Source: Sulfurifustis variabilis
GTDB taxonomy: Bacteria; Pseudomonadota; Gammaproteobacteria; Acidiferrobacterales; Sulfurifustaceae
DNA: 64,000 nt
Reading direction: 5' to 3'
NCBI RefSeq assembly: GCF_002355415.1
Contig: NZ_AP014936.1
Span: forward strand, 3,447,501 to 3,511,500
Part shown: positions 36,001 to 44,525 of the stretch, one piece after another
Layout of the letters: each line of letters opens with the position of its first letter
Position numbering within the stretch: the stretch's first letter is position 1
Program-made: the position numbers and the translations under genes
Notes under the pieces: model-generated
The model's input: the letters and a program-made list of their open reading frames with translations, nothing else
Told to the model about the DNA's origin: nothing
Databases searched by the model: none

Positions 36001-37481
36001 CGTTGCTGCGGGTCGTACTCCTCGCGCCCCTGCTCGGAGCCCTCGTGCTCGCGCTCGTCGGGCACCGGCCCGTCGGCGGCTGGATCAACGTGGCCGTCGG
36101 CGCGATCACGTTCGGCGCCTCCCTCTTCATGGCGATCGACATCTACCAGCACGGCGCGACCCTCTCCCCCGACAAGCTCTTCTATATCGACGCCTTCAAC
36201 GTCTACCTCGTGGTGCTCACCGCGTTCGTGGGACTGACCACGGCGATCTTCTCGCGCCCCTACATGGAGCACGAGGTCGAGCGCGGGCGCCTCGGGCACG
36301 GGCGCATGCGCCTGTACCTGTCGATGTACCAGGGCTTCATGTTCGCGATGCTGCTCGCCCTCTCGACGAACAACCTCGGGCTCCTCTGGGTCGCGATGGA
36401 GGCGGCGACGCTCACGACGGTGCTGCTCGTCTCGCTCTACCGCACGCCGGAGTCGGTCGAGGCCGCCTGGAAATACTTCGTGCTGTGCGGCGTCGGCATC
36501 GCGCAGGCGCTCTTCGGCACGGTGCTCCTCTACTTCGCCGCCGAGCGCGAACTGGGCGCGGAGCGCGACGACACGCTGCTGTGGAGCGTGCTCCACGCCT
36601 CGAGCGGAAGCCTCGAGCCGACGGTGCTGACGCTCGCCTTCGTGTTCCTCCTCGTCGGCTACGGCACGAAAGTGGGCCTCGTGCCGCTGCACAACTGGCT
36701 GCCGGACGCGCATTCCGAGGGCCCGACGCCCATGTCGGCGGTGCTCTCCGGGCTGCTCCTCAACGTGGCGCTCTACGCCCTCGTGCGCGTCAAGATGCTG
36801 GTCGACGGCTCGACGCAATCGGCGCTCGCGGGCTACCTGATGATGGGCTTCGGGCTCGTTTCGTTCGTGGTGGCCGGGTTCTTTCTGCACCGCCAGCACG
36901 ACATCAAGCGCATGTTCAGCTACTCCTCGATCGAGCACATGGGGCTCATGACCTTCGCCTTCGGAGTGGGCGGCGCGCTCGCGACCTTCGGGGCGCTCCT
37001 GCACATGACGGTGCACTCGCTCACGAAATCGGCGATCTTCGTCACCGTGGGGCACGCCTCGCAGCTGGCCGGAACCCAGCGCATCGACCGGATCCGCGGC
37101 CTCATCCGGACGCAGCCGGCGATCGGCTGGGGTCTCCTGATCGGGACGGTCGCGATCGCCGGCTTTCCGCCGTTCGGCGTGTTCGCGAGCGAGTTCCTCG
37201 TGCTCATCGCGACGATGAAGGCCTGGCCCTGGCTCACCCTGCCGCTGCTCGTCGGCCTGGGCGTCGCCTTCGCCGGGCTCTTCAAGCACCTGCATCCGAT
37301 GGTCTACGGCGAGCCGCCCGCCGGCCAGGTGCCGGTCAAGGCCAACATGGTGCCCGTCATCGTGCACCTCGCCCTCGTGCTGTGGCTCGGCCTCGCCATG
37401 CCGGGTTTCGTGGCCGACTGGTTCGAGCAGGCGACGGTGCTCATTTCCGGGCAGCACCTGCCCGCGGACGGTCCGCTGTGA
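35997..37481 (+). CDS. hyfF: Second antiporter-like pump subunit (HyfF-like)
   Basis: A 494-residue NuoN/NuoM-type membrane protein with about fourteen helices. Characteristic stretches are GYGTKVGLVPLHNWLPDAHSEGPTPMSAVLSGLLLN (channel lysine and histidine) and KRMFSYSSIEHMG. It is a proton-pumping subunit in complex I-like enzymes. Start overlaps hyfE by ATGA, and its stop overlaps the GTG start of hyfG (GTGA). Confidence 0.9.
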   Translation: MTLLRVVLLAPLLGALVLALVGHRPVGGWINVAVGAITFGASLFMAIDIYQHGATLSPDKLFYIDAFNVYLVVLTAFVGLTTAIFSRPYMEHEVERGRLGHGRMRLYLSMYQGFMFAMLLALSTNNLGLLWVAMEAATLTTVLLVSLYRTPESVEAAWKYFVLCGVGIAQALFGTVLLYFAAERELGAERDDTLLWSVLHASSGSLEPTVLTLAFVFLLVGYGTKVGLVPLHNWLPDAHSEGPTPMSAVLSGLLLNVALYALVRVKMLVDGSTQSALAGYLMMGFGLVSFVVAGFFLHRQHDIKRMFSYSSIEHMGLMTFAFGVGGALATFGALLHMTVHSLTKSAIFVTVGHASQLAGTQRIDRIRGLIRTQPAIGWGLLIGTVAIAGFPPFGVFASEFLVLIATMKAWPWLTLPLLVGLGVAFAGLFKHLHPMVYGEPPAGQVPVKANMVPVIVHLALVLWLGLAMPGFVADWFEQATVLISGQHLPADGPL

Positions 37482-39061
37482 AGCCCGCCTGGTACGACGG
37501 ACTCTACGAGCGGCTGCTCGGCGAAGGGGTGGTGCTGAGCGAGGTTCTGGCCGCGGGCCTCGAGCCGGCTCACGGCGTCGCCCTGAGCAGCGAGGATTGG
37601 GGCACGCTCGGGCGCCAGGCCAAGCAGTGGGGCCTGCGCTTCGCCGCCACGTGGGCAGAGGACCGCGGCGAGGTGCTCGTGGTTCATGCCCTCTTCGAGC
37701 GCGACGGGGCGTACGTGGCCGCGCGGACCCACGTCGACAAGATGGGTCCCGTCCTGCCGTCGCTGACCGCGCACTACCCGGGGGCCAACCGCCTGGAACG
37801 GCACATCCAGGACCTCTACGGCGTCGTCTTCAGCGACCACCCCGACGCACGGCGCTGGACGCGGCACCAAGCGTGGAAGGACGCCGAGTACCCGCTGCGC
37901 AAGGACTTCCCGGCCGGGGGCCGCGCCCCGGGCCAGACCCCGGCCGACCACGGCTACCGCTTCCTCTACGCGCACGGCGCCGGGGTGTACGAGATCCCCG
38001 TCGGCCCGGTGCATGCGGGTATCATCGAGCCCGGCCACTTCCGCTTCCAGGCGGTCGGCGAGACGGTGCTGAACCTCGAGGAACGGCTGGGCTACGTGCA
38101 CAAGGGCATCGAGAAGGTCGCCGAGCGGCGCGACATCGACTCGCTCGCCCGCCTGGCGGGCCGCGTCTCCGGCGACACGACGGTCGCTCACGCCTGGGCC
38201 GCCTGCATGGCGATGGAGCGCGCCGCGGGCGTCGAGGTACCGCCGCGGGCGGTGAACCTGCGCGCGATCATGGCGGAGCGCGAGCGCGTCGCGAACCATC
38301 TGGGCGACATCGGCGCGATCTGCAACGACGTCGCCTTCAGTTTCGCCTTCTACCAGTTCGCGCGCCTACGCGAGCAGTGGTGCCGCGCTTCGGCGCGGGC
38401 CTTCGGGCACCGCTTCATGATGGACCGCGTCGTGCCGGGCGGGGTCGCGGCCGGCCTCTCGGACGACGAGATCGATCGCATGGAGGCCGAGATCCGCTCG
38501 CTGCGCGCCGAGGTCGAAGCGCTCATGCGCATCAACAACGAGTCGCCGACGCTCGAGGACCGGCTGGTCACGACCGGCGAGCTGAGCCCGGAGCTCGCGG
38601 CGACGCTCGGCACGCTCGGCTACGTCGCCCGCGCGAGCGGCCAGGCCTTCGACCTGCGACACGACGCGCCCTACGCGCCCTACGACCGTCTGACCGTCGA
38701 GGTGCCTGTCTACAGGTACGGGGACATCGCGGCGCGGCTGAAGGTGCGCGCCGAGGAAATCCGCGTTTCGTGCGCGCTGATCGAGCAACTGCTGCAGGAC
38801 CTGCCCGGCGGACCGTTGCGGGCGCCCTGGAAGACTCCGCGCGTGGGCGCCGAAGGTCTGGGCCTGGTCGAAGGCTGGCGCGGAGAGATCGTCGCGTTCG
38901 TGCGTTTCGGCGACGACGGAAGAATCGAGCGCTATTTTCCGCGCGATCCCTCCGTCATGAACTGGCCGGCGCTCGAGCTTCTGATCCACGGGAATATCGT
39001 CCCGGACTTCCCCGTGTGCAACAAATCGGTCAATGGCTCGTACTCCGGGAACGACCTGTGA
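37478..39061 (+). CDS. hyfG: Large catalytic-type subunit lacking Ni-Fe ligands (HyfG/NuoCD-like)
   Basis: A 527-residue fusion of a NuoC-like N-terminal part (HYPGANRLERHIQDLYGV) and a hydrogenase-large-subunit/NuoD-like part. In [NiFe] group 4 enzymes the N-terminal ligand motif reads RVCGIC; here the matching stretch is RVSGDTTVAHAWA, so both cysteines are replaced by serine and threonine. The C-terminal DPCxxC motif is likewise replaced by DFPVCNKSVNGSYSG with a single cysteine. It therefore cannot bind a Ni-Fe centre in the usual way. Overlaps the hyfF stop. Confidence 0.88.
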   Translation: MKPAWYDGLYERLLGEGVVLSEVLAAGLEPAHGVALSSEDWGTLGRQAKQWGLRFAATWAEDRGEVLVVHALFERDGAYVAARTHVDKMGPVLPSLTAHYPGANRLERHIQDLYGVVFSDHPDARRWTRHQAWKDAEYPLRKDFPAGGRAPGQTPADHGYRFLYAHGAGVYEIPVGPVHAGIIEPGHFRFQAVGETVLNLEERLGYVHKGIEKVAERRDIDSLARLAGRVSGDTTVAHAWAACMAMERAAGVEVPPRAVNLRAIMAERERVANHLGDIGAICNDVAFSFAFYQFARLREQWCRASARAFGHRFMMDRVVPGGVAAGLSDDEIDRMEAEIRSLRAEVEALMRINNESPTLEDRLVTTGELSPELAATLGTLGYVARASGQAFDLRHDAPYAPYDRLTVEVPVYRYGDIAARLKVRAEEIRVSCALIEQLLQDLPGGPLRAPWKTPRVGAEGLGLVEGWRGEIVAFVRFGDDGRIERYFPRDPSVMNWPALELLIHGNIVPDFPVCNKSVNGSYSGNDL

Positions 39062-39065
39062 AGAG

Positions 39066-39140
39066 CAATTTCGAATGCTGAATTGCGGTGCGCGCGAGGC
39101 GCGCTTGATCAATTCAACATTTCAACATTAGGCATTCAAC
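39066..39140. repeat. Dispersed AT-rich palindromic intergenic repeat, copy 2
   Basis: Between hyfG and hyfI. GAATGCTGAATTGCGGTGCGC, a GCGCGC-GAG-GCGCGC core hairpin, then AATTCAACATTTCAACATT. The outer AT arms are complementary (AATTGCGG... against AATTCAACATT-type tails). Confidence 0.7.
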
Positions 39141-39149
39141 AGTCCCGTC

Positions 39150-39665
39150 ATGTTACGAATACTCGGAAAAATCCAGCGCATCGGCGTCATCACCGAGGAG
39201 GTGCCGGAAGACCTCGAGCCGGCGTTGCAGGAAATCGGGGAGCGGGTGAAGGCGGCCGTCGGCGAGCTCTTCGCCGGCAGCCTCGCCATCCGCCAGGTCG
39301 ACGCGGGCTCCTGCAACGGGTGCGAGCTCGAGATCCAGGCGCTCGGCAACCCGTACTACGGCATCGAGCGCTTCGGCGTGCACTTCGTCGCGAGCCCGCG
39401 CCATGCCGACATGCTGCTCGTGACCGGGCCGGTCTCGCGCCACATGGAGGCGGCGCTCCGGCGGGTCTACGAGTGCGCGCCTGATCCGAAGCTCGTGCTG
39501 GCGGTGGGCGAATGCGGCGCCAACGGCGGCGAGTTCGGCGTGAGCTACGCGTCGTGCGGCGCCGTCTCCAACGTGATTCCCGTCGACGGCGTCGTGCGCG
39601 GCTGCCCGCCGACCCCGCTCGATCTGCTGCGCGGCATACTCGAAGCGATCGGCAGGCGCCGCTAG
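39150..39665 (+). CDS. hyfI: Fe-S small subunit (HyfI/NuoB-like)
   Basis: A 171-residue NuoB/HyfI protein that holds the last Fe-S cluster (N2 type) before the quinone or active site. The ligands are present: SCNGCELE, GECGA and GCPPTP. Unlike the large subunit, this one keeps full cluster-binding potential. The N-terminal 30 residues are less conserved. It ends the operon and is followed by a terminator-like hairpin with a T-run. Confidence 0.9.
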   Translation: MLRILGKIQRIGVITEEVPEDLEPALQEIGERVKAAVGELFAGSLAIRQVDAGSCNGCELEIQALGNPYYGIERFGVHFVASPRHADMLLVTGPVSRHMEAALRRVYECAPDPKLVLAVGECGANGGEFGVSYASCGAVSNVIPVDGVVRGCPPTPLDLLRGILEAIGRRR

Positions 39666-39667
39666 AA

Positions 39668-39695
39668 GCGGCGTCGCGCCGCCCCAGCGTTTTTT
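39668..39695. terminator. Terminator between hyfI and the convergent repeat-protein gene
   Basis: A 6-bp GC stem (39668-39673 with 39677-39682) is followed after 7 nt by six T (39690-39695); a second short stem (39686-39691 with 39697-39702) overlaps it. The layout suits termination of the hyf-like operon. Confidence 0.55.
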
Positions 39696-40276
39696 CAACG
39701 CTGCTCTTCGTCGTTCTTTTCCCGCGCGATGCTCCGACCGGACTGGCGCACGTCCTGGCGCAGATCCTGGCGCTCTTCTTTCGTCAGCTCGCCGTCGGAC
39801 TTGTAGGCGCGCTCCTGCTGGCGGATCGAGCGTTGCTCTTGAGCGAGCGCGACGGCCTCGTCCCTGGTCAGCTCGCCCGAACGCACGCCTTGTCCGATGC
39901 GCGCGCGCTGGTTGCCCTGCCGCGCGTTCACACGCGGGTCGTGCAGCTCGGCCGGCGGGCGATCCTGGGCATCGTGCTTCTGTCGATGGATGCCTCGGCT
40001 CGCCCGGGCCTGGTCCCTGCGCAAATCCGCCCGCTCGACCGGGCCGAGGTTTCCGTCCGCGCGGTATCGACGCTCTTCCGCCCGGATGTGGCGCTGCTGC
40101 GCCGTCGCCCGGGCCGCCTCCCGCCGGGTGAGCTCGCCCGAGCGTACGCCCTGCTCGATCCGGTGATGCTGCCGGTGCTGGCGCGCATCGACGCCCTGCC
40201 CGCCCGGCGACGCGACCGCCTCAAAGGTGCCGCCTGCGACCACCAGCGAACCGAGAATAGCCGCCAAACGCTTCAT
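39695..40276 (-). CDS. Exported protein with two tandem 66-residue repeats
   Basis: A 193-residue protein of unknown function. After a signal peptide (cleavage near VASPG) it has two repeats (residues 41-106 and 128-193) of the pattern QGVRSGELTRxEA...QRxIRxxERxYxxDGxLxxxERxDLRxD. The DGxL..ER loops look weakly EF-hand-like, so calcium or helical bundling is possible. Highly charged (R, E, Q). Monocistronic with its own upstream region. A calcium/sodium antiporter gene lies next, on the same strand. Confidence 0.6.
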   Translation of the reverse strand: MKRLAAILGSLVVAGGTFEAVASPGGQGVDARQHRQHHRIEQGVRSGELTRREAARATAQQRHIRAEERRYRADGNLGPVERADLRRDQARASRGIHRQKHDAQDRPPAELHDPRVNARQGNQRARIGQGVRSGELTRDEAVALAQEQRSIRQQERAYKSDGELTKEERQDLRQDVRQSGRSIAREKNDEEQR

Positions 40277-40391
40277 GGAAACCTCCTTTTTGTCGTTGAC
40301 CGGGCGGCCAAAGCGGCCGTCCATGCCGCTACAACGATCGACCCGGGCAACGGTTGACGCGGGCGGCCCGCCGATCGATCGCCCGGGGGCT

Positions 40392-41468
40392 TCAGCCGCC
40401 CGGCCGGACTGCCGATCGCCGCAGCGCCTGCAGCACCAGCACCAGCAGCGTCACCATCGTGAGCGGCAGCACGAACTCGAGCATGGCCGTGCTGTACGCA
40501 GGCAGCGCGTCATGGCCGGTGGAGTCGAGAACGAGATAAGCGGCGTACGCGACGTAGTAGCCGAAAAAGAGCGCGCCTTCCCAGCGCGCGATGTTGCCTC
40601 CCGTGAAGAAAATCGGCAGGCACGCGACCGCCACGGCGATCATGACCGGCAGGTCGAAGCGCAGCACCGCGGAACTCACCGTCAACCCCTCGGGGGCGAG
40701 GAGCGCGGCCGCCCCGAGGATCGCCAGGATGTTGTACAGATTGCTCCCGACCACGTTCCCCACTGCGATGTCGCGCTCGCCGCGCACGGCCGCCACGACC
40801 GACGTCGCGACCTCGGGGAGCGAGGTGCCCGCCGCCACGAGCGTAAGACCGATGACCGCCTCGGTGAAACCGATGTCGCGCGCGATCGTCACCGCGGCGT
40901 CGACCAGCCAGCGTGCGCCGAGGACGAGCAGCGCGAGACCTGCCAGGACGAATGCCGCAGCGGGCACCAGCCGCGGTCTGCCGGACGCGTGTCCGGCACT
41001 ATCCGTCGCTCCCGCTTCCTTGCGGCCTTCGCGTATCGCAAAGATTGTGTAACCGACGATGCCGCCGACGAGAAGCAGTCCGTCGAAGCCGCTCACGCGG
41101 CCGTCGAGCGCGAGCACGAGAAAGATCAGCGATACCCCGACCATGAGCGGCACGTCGAGGCGCACGAGCTGCCGTGACACCGTGAGCGGCGCGATCAGCG
41201 CCGACAGCCCGAGGATGAACAGCACGTTGAAGATGTTGCTGCCGACGACGTTGCCGACGGCGAGGTCGACCCTGCCCTCGACCGCCGCCTGTGCCGTCAC
41301 CGCGAGCTCCGGGGTGCTGGTGCCGAACGCGACCACCGTGAGGCCGATCACGAGCGAGGAGATGCCGAAGGCACGCGCGAGCGTGGCCGCCCCGTTTACG
41401 AGGAGCTGCGCGCCGGCGATCAGGAGCGCCAGACCGACGCCGAACAGGAGCCAGGTCTGGAGCGTCAT
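40392..41468 (-). CDS. Calcium/sodium antiporter (YrbG-like, CaCA family)
   Basis: A 358-residue inner-membrane exchanger with two homologous halves of about five helices. The two alpha-repeat signatures are seen: GLTVVAFGTSTPELAVTAQA and GLTLVAAGTSLPEVATSVVA, each with the key glutamate and the following VGNVVGSNIFN/VGNVVGSNLYN. It exports calcium against sodium or protons. Overlaps the PsiE-like gene by ATGA. It is the last gene of the long operon started by red-type cbbL. Confidence 0.93.
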   Translation of the reverse strand: MTLQTWLLFGVGLALLIAGAQLLVNGAATLARAFGISSLVIGLTVVAFGTSTPELAVTAQAAVEGRVDLAVGNVVGSNIFNVLFILGLSALIAPLTVSRQLVRLDVPLMVGVSLIFLVLALDGRVSGFDGLLLVGGIVGYTIFAIREGRKEAGATDSAGHASGRPRLVPAAAFVLAGLALLVLGARWLVDAAVTIARDIGFTEAVIGLTLVAAGTSLPEVATSVVAAVRGERDIAVGNVVGSNLYNILAILGAAALLAPEGLTVSSAVLRFDLPVMIAVAVACLPIFFTGGNIARWEGALFFGYYVAYAAYLVLDSTGHDALPAYSTAMLEFVLPLTMVTLLVLVLQALRRSAVRPGG

Positions 41469-41881
41469 CGGGCCCGCGAGTCGGCGCGGGAGTCCGGGTA
41501 CGGAAAGCGCGTGTGCCCGTAGCGGATCAGCAGCACCGCGCCGGCGAGCAGCACGATCGCGCCGGCCACGGCGAGCATGCGCCAGGCGTCGAGGTCCTTG
41601 ATGTCGAGCACGAGGTAGCGCGCGAGTGCGACCATGCCGATGTAGAGCGGCATGCGCACGGGCAGCTGTCCCGAGCGCAGGTACAGTCCGACCATGGCCA
41701 GGACTTCGAGATAGATGAAGAGCAGCAGCAGGTCGGCGAGCGTGACCTGGCGGTGGGCGATCCAGGACGCGATCTCCTGCCCGCCCGCCACCACCGTCCC
41801 CGCGCCGATGACCGCGAGCCCGATCAGCTCGACCGCGCGCAGCGCCAGCCTGCCCGCGCGCAGACCCCTGTCCTCGATCAT
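41465..41881 (-). CDS. PsiE-like membrane protein
   Basis: A 138-residue membrane protein with four helices that matches the phosphate-starvation-inducible PsiE family (LLLLFIYLEVLAMVGLYLRSGQLPVRMPLYIGMVALARYLVLD). The start 41881 (MIEDRGLRAG) was chosen; an extension to 41947 is open but poor. The stop overlaps the antiporter gene. Function is unknown in most bacteria. It is 83 nt after the aldolase gene, so co-transcription is probable. Confidence 0.75.
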   Translation of the reverse strand: MIEDRGLRAGRLALRAVELIGLAVIGAGTVVAGGQEIASWIAHRQVTLADLLLLFIYLEVLAMVGLYLRSGQLPVRMPLYIGMVALARYLVLDIKDLDAWRMLAVAGAIVLLAGAVLLIRYGHTRFPYPDSRADSRAR

Positions 41882-41963
41882 GCCCCGCTCCGATTCGGCC
41901 CGCCCCAGCTTATCAGGATCCGCCGCGGTCGGCCGGGCAGTCCCCAACAGGCGGGATAGCGGA

Positions 41964-43184
41964 TCAGTTGGCCGCCCGGCGCAGCGGCGGCGCCGCCTCG
42001 GCGCGCACGTCCAGGGCCTCGAAATCGACGCTGACGCGGTCCGGCGCCAGCGGCCAGAACTTCTCGTCCGCGAACGCGCGGTGCAGCGGGTGGTCGCGGT
42101 AGCTCTCGATCACCGCCCGGCTCGCGAACTCGACGAGCCAGCAGAAGCGGAAGCGCGGCTTGTCCGGGACCGCCCAGCCGGTGACGACCCGGCGCACGCC
42201 GGGGATGCGCGCGAGCACCTCGCGCCCCTCGGCCATCAGGGCGTCGACCGCGGCGTCGCCCGCCCCTTCGACGTTGTAGAGGATGACGTGCTGCAAGGAG
42301 CGCCACGGCCGGCACTGCATGAGCACCTCGGCGGCGCGGCCGGCCGATCCCCAGAGCCGCATGCAGCGCTCGGCCTCCTCGGCAATCGCGGCGCGCACGC
42401 CCCTGACGAGAGTCGTGTATCCCGCGGCGCCATTCGCCTTGGCGTTCGCCCGGATGCGGTCGCCCGCCGCGTCGGCGAGGGCCGTGTAGTAATTGATCTT
42501 GGCAACGCCGTTGGCGATCAGGCGCCGGAACTGTTCCTCCGCAAGCCCGGTACCGCCGTGGATCACGAGCGGAATCCGCAGCTCCTGGTTGATGCGCTTG
42601 AGCCGCTCGCAGTCGAGCTTCGGCCGCCCGCGCAGTCGACCGTGCACGGTACCGATCGAGACGGCGAGAAAATCGACGCCGGTGCGCTTGACGTAGGCCT
42701 TCGCCTCCTCGACGGAAGTGTAGACGACCTCACCCGGATGCTTTTCGGCGTCCTCGCCCTCGACGCCCGCCACGTACCCGAGCTCCCCCTCGACCGGCAC
42801 CCCGCAGGCATGTGCCATGGCGACGACGGCGCGCGTGCGCTCGACGTTGTCGAGGAACGCCTCGTGCGACGCGTCCACCATCACGCCGTTGGCGCCGAGG
42901 CGGATGGCGTTGACGGCGGAATCCAGCGAGGCTCCGTGATCGAGATGGATCGCGACCGGCACTTCCGCGCGCCGTGCGGCCGCCTCGGTCGCCGCCATGG
43001 CGAGCTCGAAGTCGTAGTGCTCGAAATGCGACTCGGCGAGCGAGAGGATCACCGGCGAACGGCAGCGCTCGGCGGCGTCGGTGATCGCCTCGAGAAAATC
43101 GAGGCTGACGAGATCGAAGGCGCCGACCGCGTAGCCGTTGCGGTAGGCGTGGTCGAGCATGTCGCGCATATCAACCAGAGGCAT
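41964..43184 (-). CDS. Class II fructose-bisphosphate aldolase fused to a Dabb domain
   Basis: A 406-residue fusion. Residues 1-285 are a class II aldolase: metal histidines in HLDHGAS and VIHGGTG, plus GYVAGVEG and KINYYTAL for phosphate. Residues about 295-390 form a stress-responsive A/B-barrel (Dabb) domain (LQHVILYNVEG...PDKPRFRFCWLVEF), which is not normally fused to aldolases. It overlaps the unknown gene upstream by 14 nt. The aldolase role fits the Calvin cycle, the Dabb part might regulate oligomerisation. Confidence 0.85.
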   Translation of the reverse strand: MPLVDMRDMLDHAYRNGYAVGAFDLVSLDFLEAITDAAERCRSPVILSLAESHFEHYDFELAMAATEAAARRAEVPVAIHLDHGASLDSAVNAIRLGANGVMVDASHEAFLDNVERTRAVVAMAHACGVPVEGELGYVAGVEGEDAEKHPGEVVYTSVEEAKAYVKRTGVDFLAVSIGTVHGRLRGRPKLDCERLKRINQELRIPLVIHGGTGLAEEQFRRLIANGVAKINYYTALADAAGDRIRANAKANGAAGYTTLVRGVRAAIAEEAERCMRLWGSAGRAAEVLMQCRPWRSLQHVILYNVEGAGDAAVDALMAEGREVLARIPGVRRVVTGWAVPDKPRFRFCWLVEFASRAVIESYRDHPLHRAFADEKFWPLAPDRVSVDFEALDVRAEAAPPLRRAAN

Positions 43185-43554
43185 GGTTCTCTCCTTGCGC
43201 CGCCGCCGCGAGGCGCAGACGCAGCGCGTCGGTCAGCGCATCGAGCGTCGTGCCCATCACGAGGCCGGCGTGGACGTGATAGACGTCGAGCCGGCACGCC
43301 ACCGGTGCGTGGAGGCTGGAACGGCCGCGGGTTTCGAAATCGAACCAGGCGAGCACCGGCGTGTCCTCGCGCGCCGCATCGACACACAGCCAGAGATCGT
43401 CGTCCAGGATCACCTCCAGCCCGCGATGGCGCGGCAGCCCAACACGCAACGGCGCGCCGAAGCGCAGCAGCGCCAGCCGCACGTGGTTGTAGCAGGCGGC
43501 GTCGATCTGCTTCGGGTACGTTCGCAAGGGAGTGCGCTCGACGCCCGCCGCCAT
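43171..43554 (-). CDS. Unknown RuBisCO-linked protein (paralogue of 48310-48696)
   Basis: A 127-residue protein of no recognised family. It aligns over most of its length with the protein at 48310-48696: YNHVRLALLRFGAPLR against FNQVRLALRRVGNPLR, GLEVILDDDLWLCVD against GLDLSLEDEAWVCVD, TPVLAWFDF against MPVLAWLGF, and LHAPVACRLDVYHVHA against LHLPVACELRYYHAHA. The start overlaps nothing, and its stop overlaps the aldolase start. It lies 13 nt after cbbX in the red-type RuBisCO operon, so a role with that enzyme is a reasonable guess. Confidence 0.7.
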   Translation of the reverse strand: MAAGVERTPLRTYPKQIDAACYNHVRLALLRFGAPLRVGLPRHRGLEVILDDDLWLCVDAAREDTPVLAWFDFETRGRSSLHAPVACRLDVYHVHAGLVMGTTLDALTDALRLRLAAAAQGENHASG

Positions 43555-43567
43555 CGCGCCGCGCCCT

Positions 43568-44494
43568 TCAGCTCTCGTCGTCCGCGGCGTCCCCGTCCGG
43601 GCGCCCTTCCTGGAACACGCGGCTCGCGCGCACGTCCTCCGCCTCGATCGTCATCAGGTCCTCCTTGGTCAGCGGCCGACCACGGCGCGCGAACAGCCGG
43701 TTCGCCTGCCGCAGGCGCGCGCGGTCCAGGGCGTTGCGTATCGAGCGCGCGTTCGCGAAGTGCGGCAGCTTCATGCGCAGATCGATGTACTCGGCGAACG
43801 CCTGCTCGCCCTCCGCGCTGAAGCGGTAGTTGAGGCCCGCGAGCATGAGCTTCGCGATCGCCAGGAGCTCGGCCGGCGCATAATCCGGGAAATCGATGTG
43901 GTGCGCGATGCGCGAGCGCATTCCCGGGTTGCTCAGGAAGAACCGGTCCATCTTGTCCTTGTAGCCGGCGAGGATCACGACCAGGTCGTCGCGGTTGTTC
44001 TCCATGACCTGCAGCAGGATCTCGATCGATTCCTGGCCGTAGTCGCGCTCATTCTCGGGCTTGTAGAGGTAATAGGCCTCGTCGATGAAGAGCACGCCGC
44101 CCATCGCCTTCTTGATGACCTCCTTGGTCTTGGGCGCGGTGTGGCCGATGTACTGGCCGACGAGGTCGTCGCGCGTCACGGTCACCAGGTGACCCTCGCG
44201 CACGTACCCCAGGCGCTTCAGGATCTCGCCCATGCGCACCGCCACGGTGGTCTTGCCGGTACCGGGATTCCCGGTGAAGTTCATGTGCAGCGTCGGCGTG
44301 GCCGAGGTGAGGTTGAGCTGCTTGCGCAGCCGGTCGACCAGGAGCAGTGCCGCGATCTCGCGAATGCGCGTCTTCACCGGCTTCAGGCCGACGAGCTCGC
44401 GGTCGAGCTTGTCCAGCACCTCCTGCACGTTGGAGGCACGGAACTCGGATTCGAGGTCCACCTGCATGTCCTGGGGCGTCGTTTGGGAATTCAT
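43568..44494 (-). CDS. cbbX: Red-type RuBisCO activase CbbX
   Basis: An AAA+ remodelling enzyme that frees red-type RuBisCO from inhibitory sugar phosphates. The 308 residues hold Walker A (GNPGTGKT), Walker B ([10 protein letters not shown]), sensor and arginine-finger region (SNPGMRSRI), and the ring-forming C-terminal domain. Start 44494 ([10 protein letters not shown]) follows GGAG and gives the usual CbbX length; ATG 44533 adds 13 residues and overlaps the DJ-1 gene. It follows the form IC cbbLS pair with one gene inserted. Confidence 0.93.
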   Translation of the reverse strand: MNSQTTPQDMQVDLESEFRASNVQEVLDKLDRELVGLKPVKTRIREIAALLLVDRLRKQLNLTSATPTLHMNFTGNPGTGKTTVAVRMGEILKRLGYVREGHLVTVTRDDLVGQYIGHTAPKTKEVIKKAMGGVLFIDEAYYLYKPENERDYGQESIEILLQVMENNRDDLVVILAGYKDKMDRFFLSNPGMRSRIAHHIDFPDYAPAELLAIAKLMLAGLNYRFSAEGEQAFAEYIDLRMKLPHFANARSIRNALDRARLRQANRLFARRGRPLTKEDLMTIEAEDVRASRVFQEGRPDGDAADDES

Positions 44495-44525
44495 CAACGT
44501 TGCTCCGACCGCGCCGATGCTGCTG

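Noticed and set aside
37478-39061. An active [NiFe] hydrogenase (hydrogenase-4) large subunit
   Set aside because: Neither the N-terminal nor the C-terminal liganding cysteine pair is present, so a Ni-Fe centre is not supported; no maturation genes (hyp) are in the window either.
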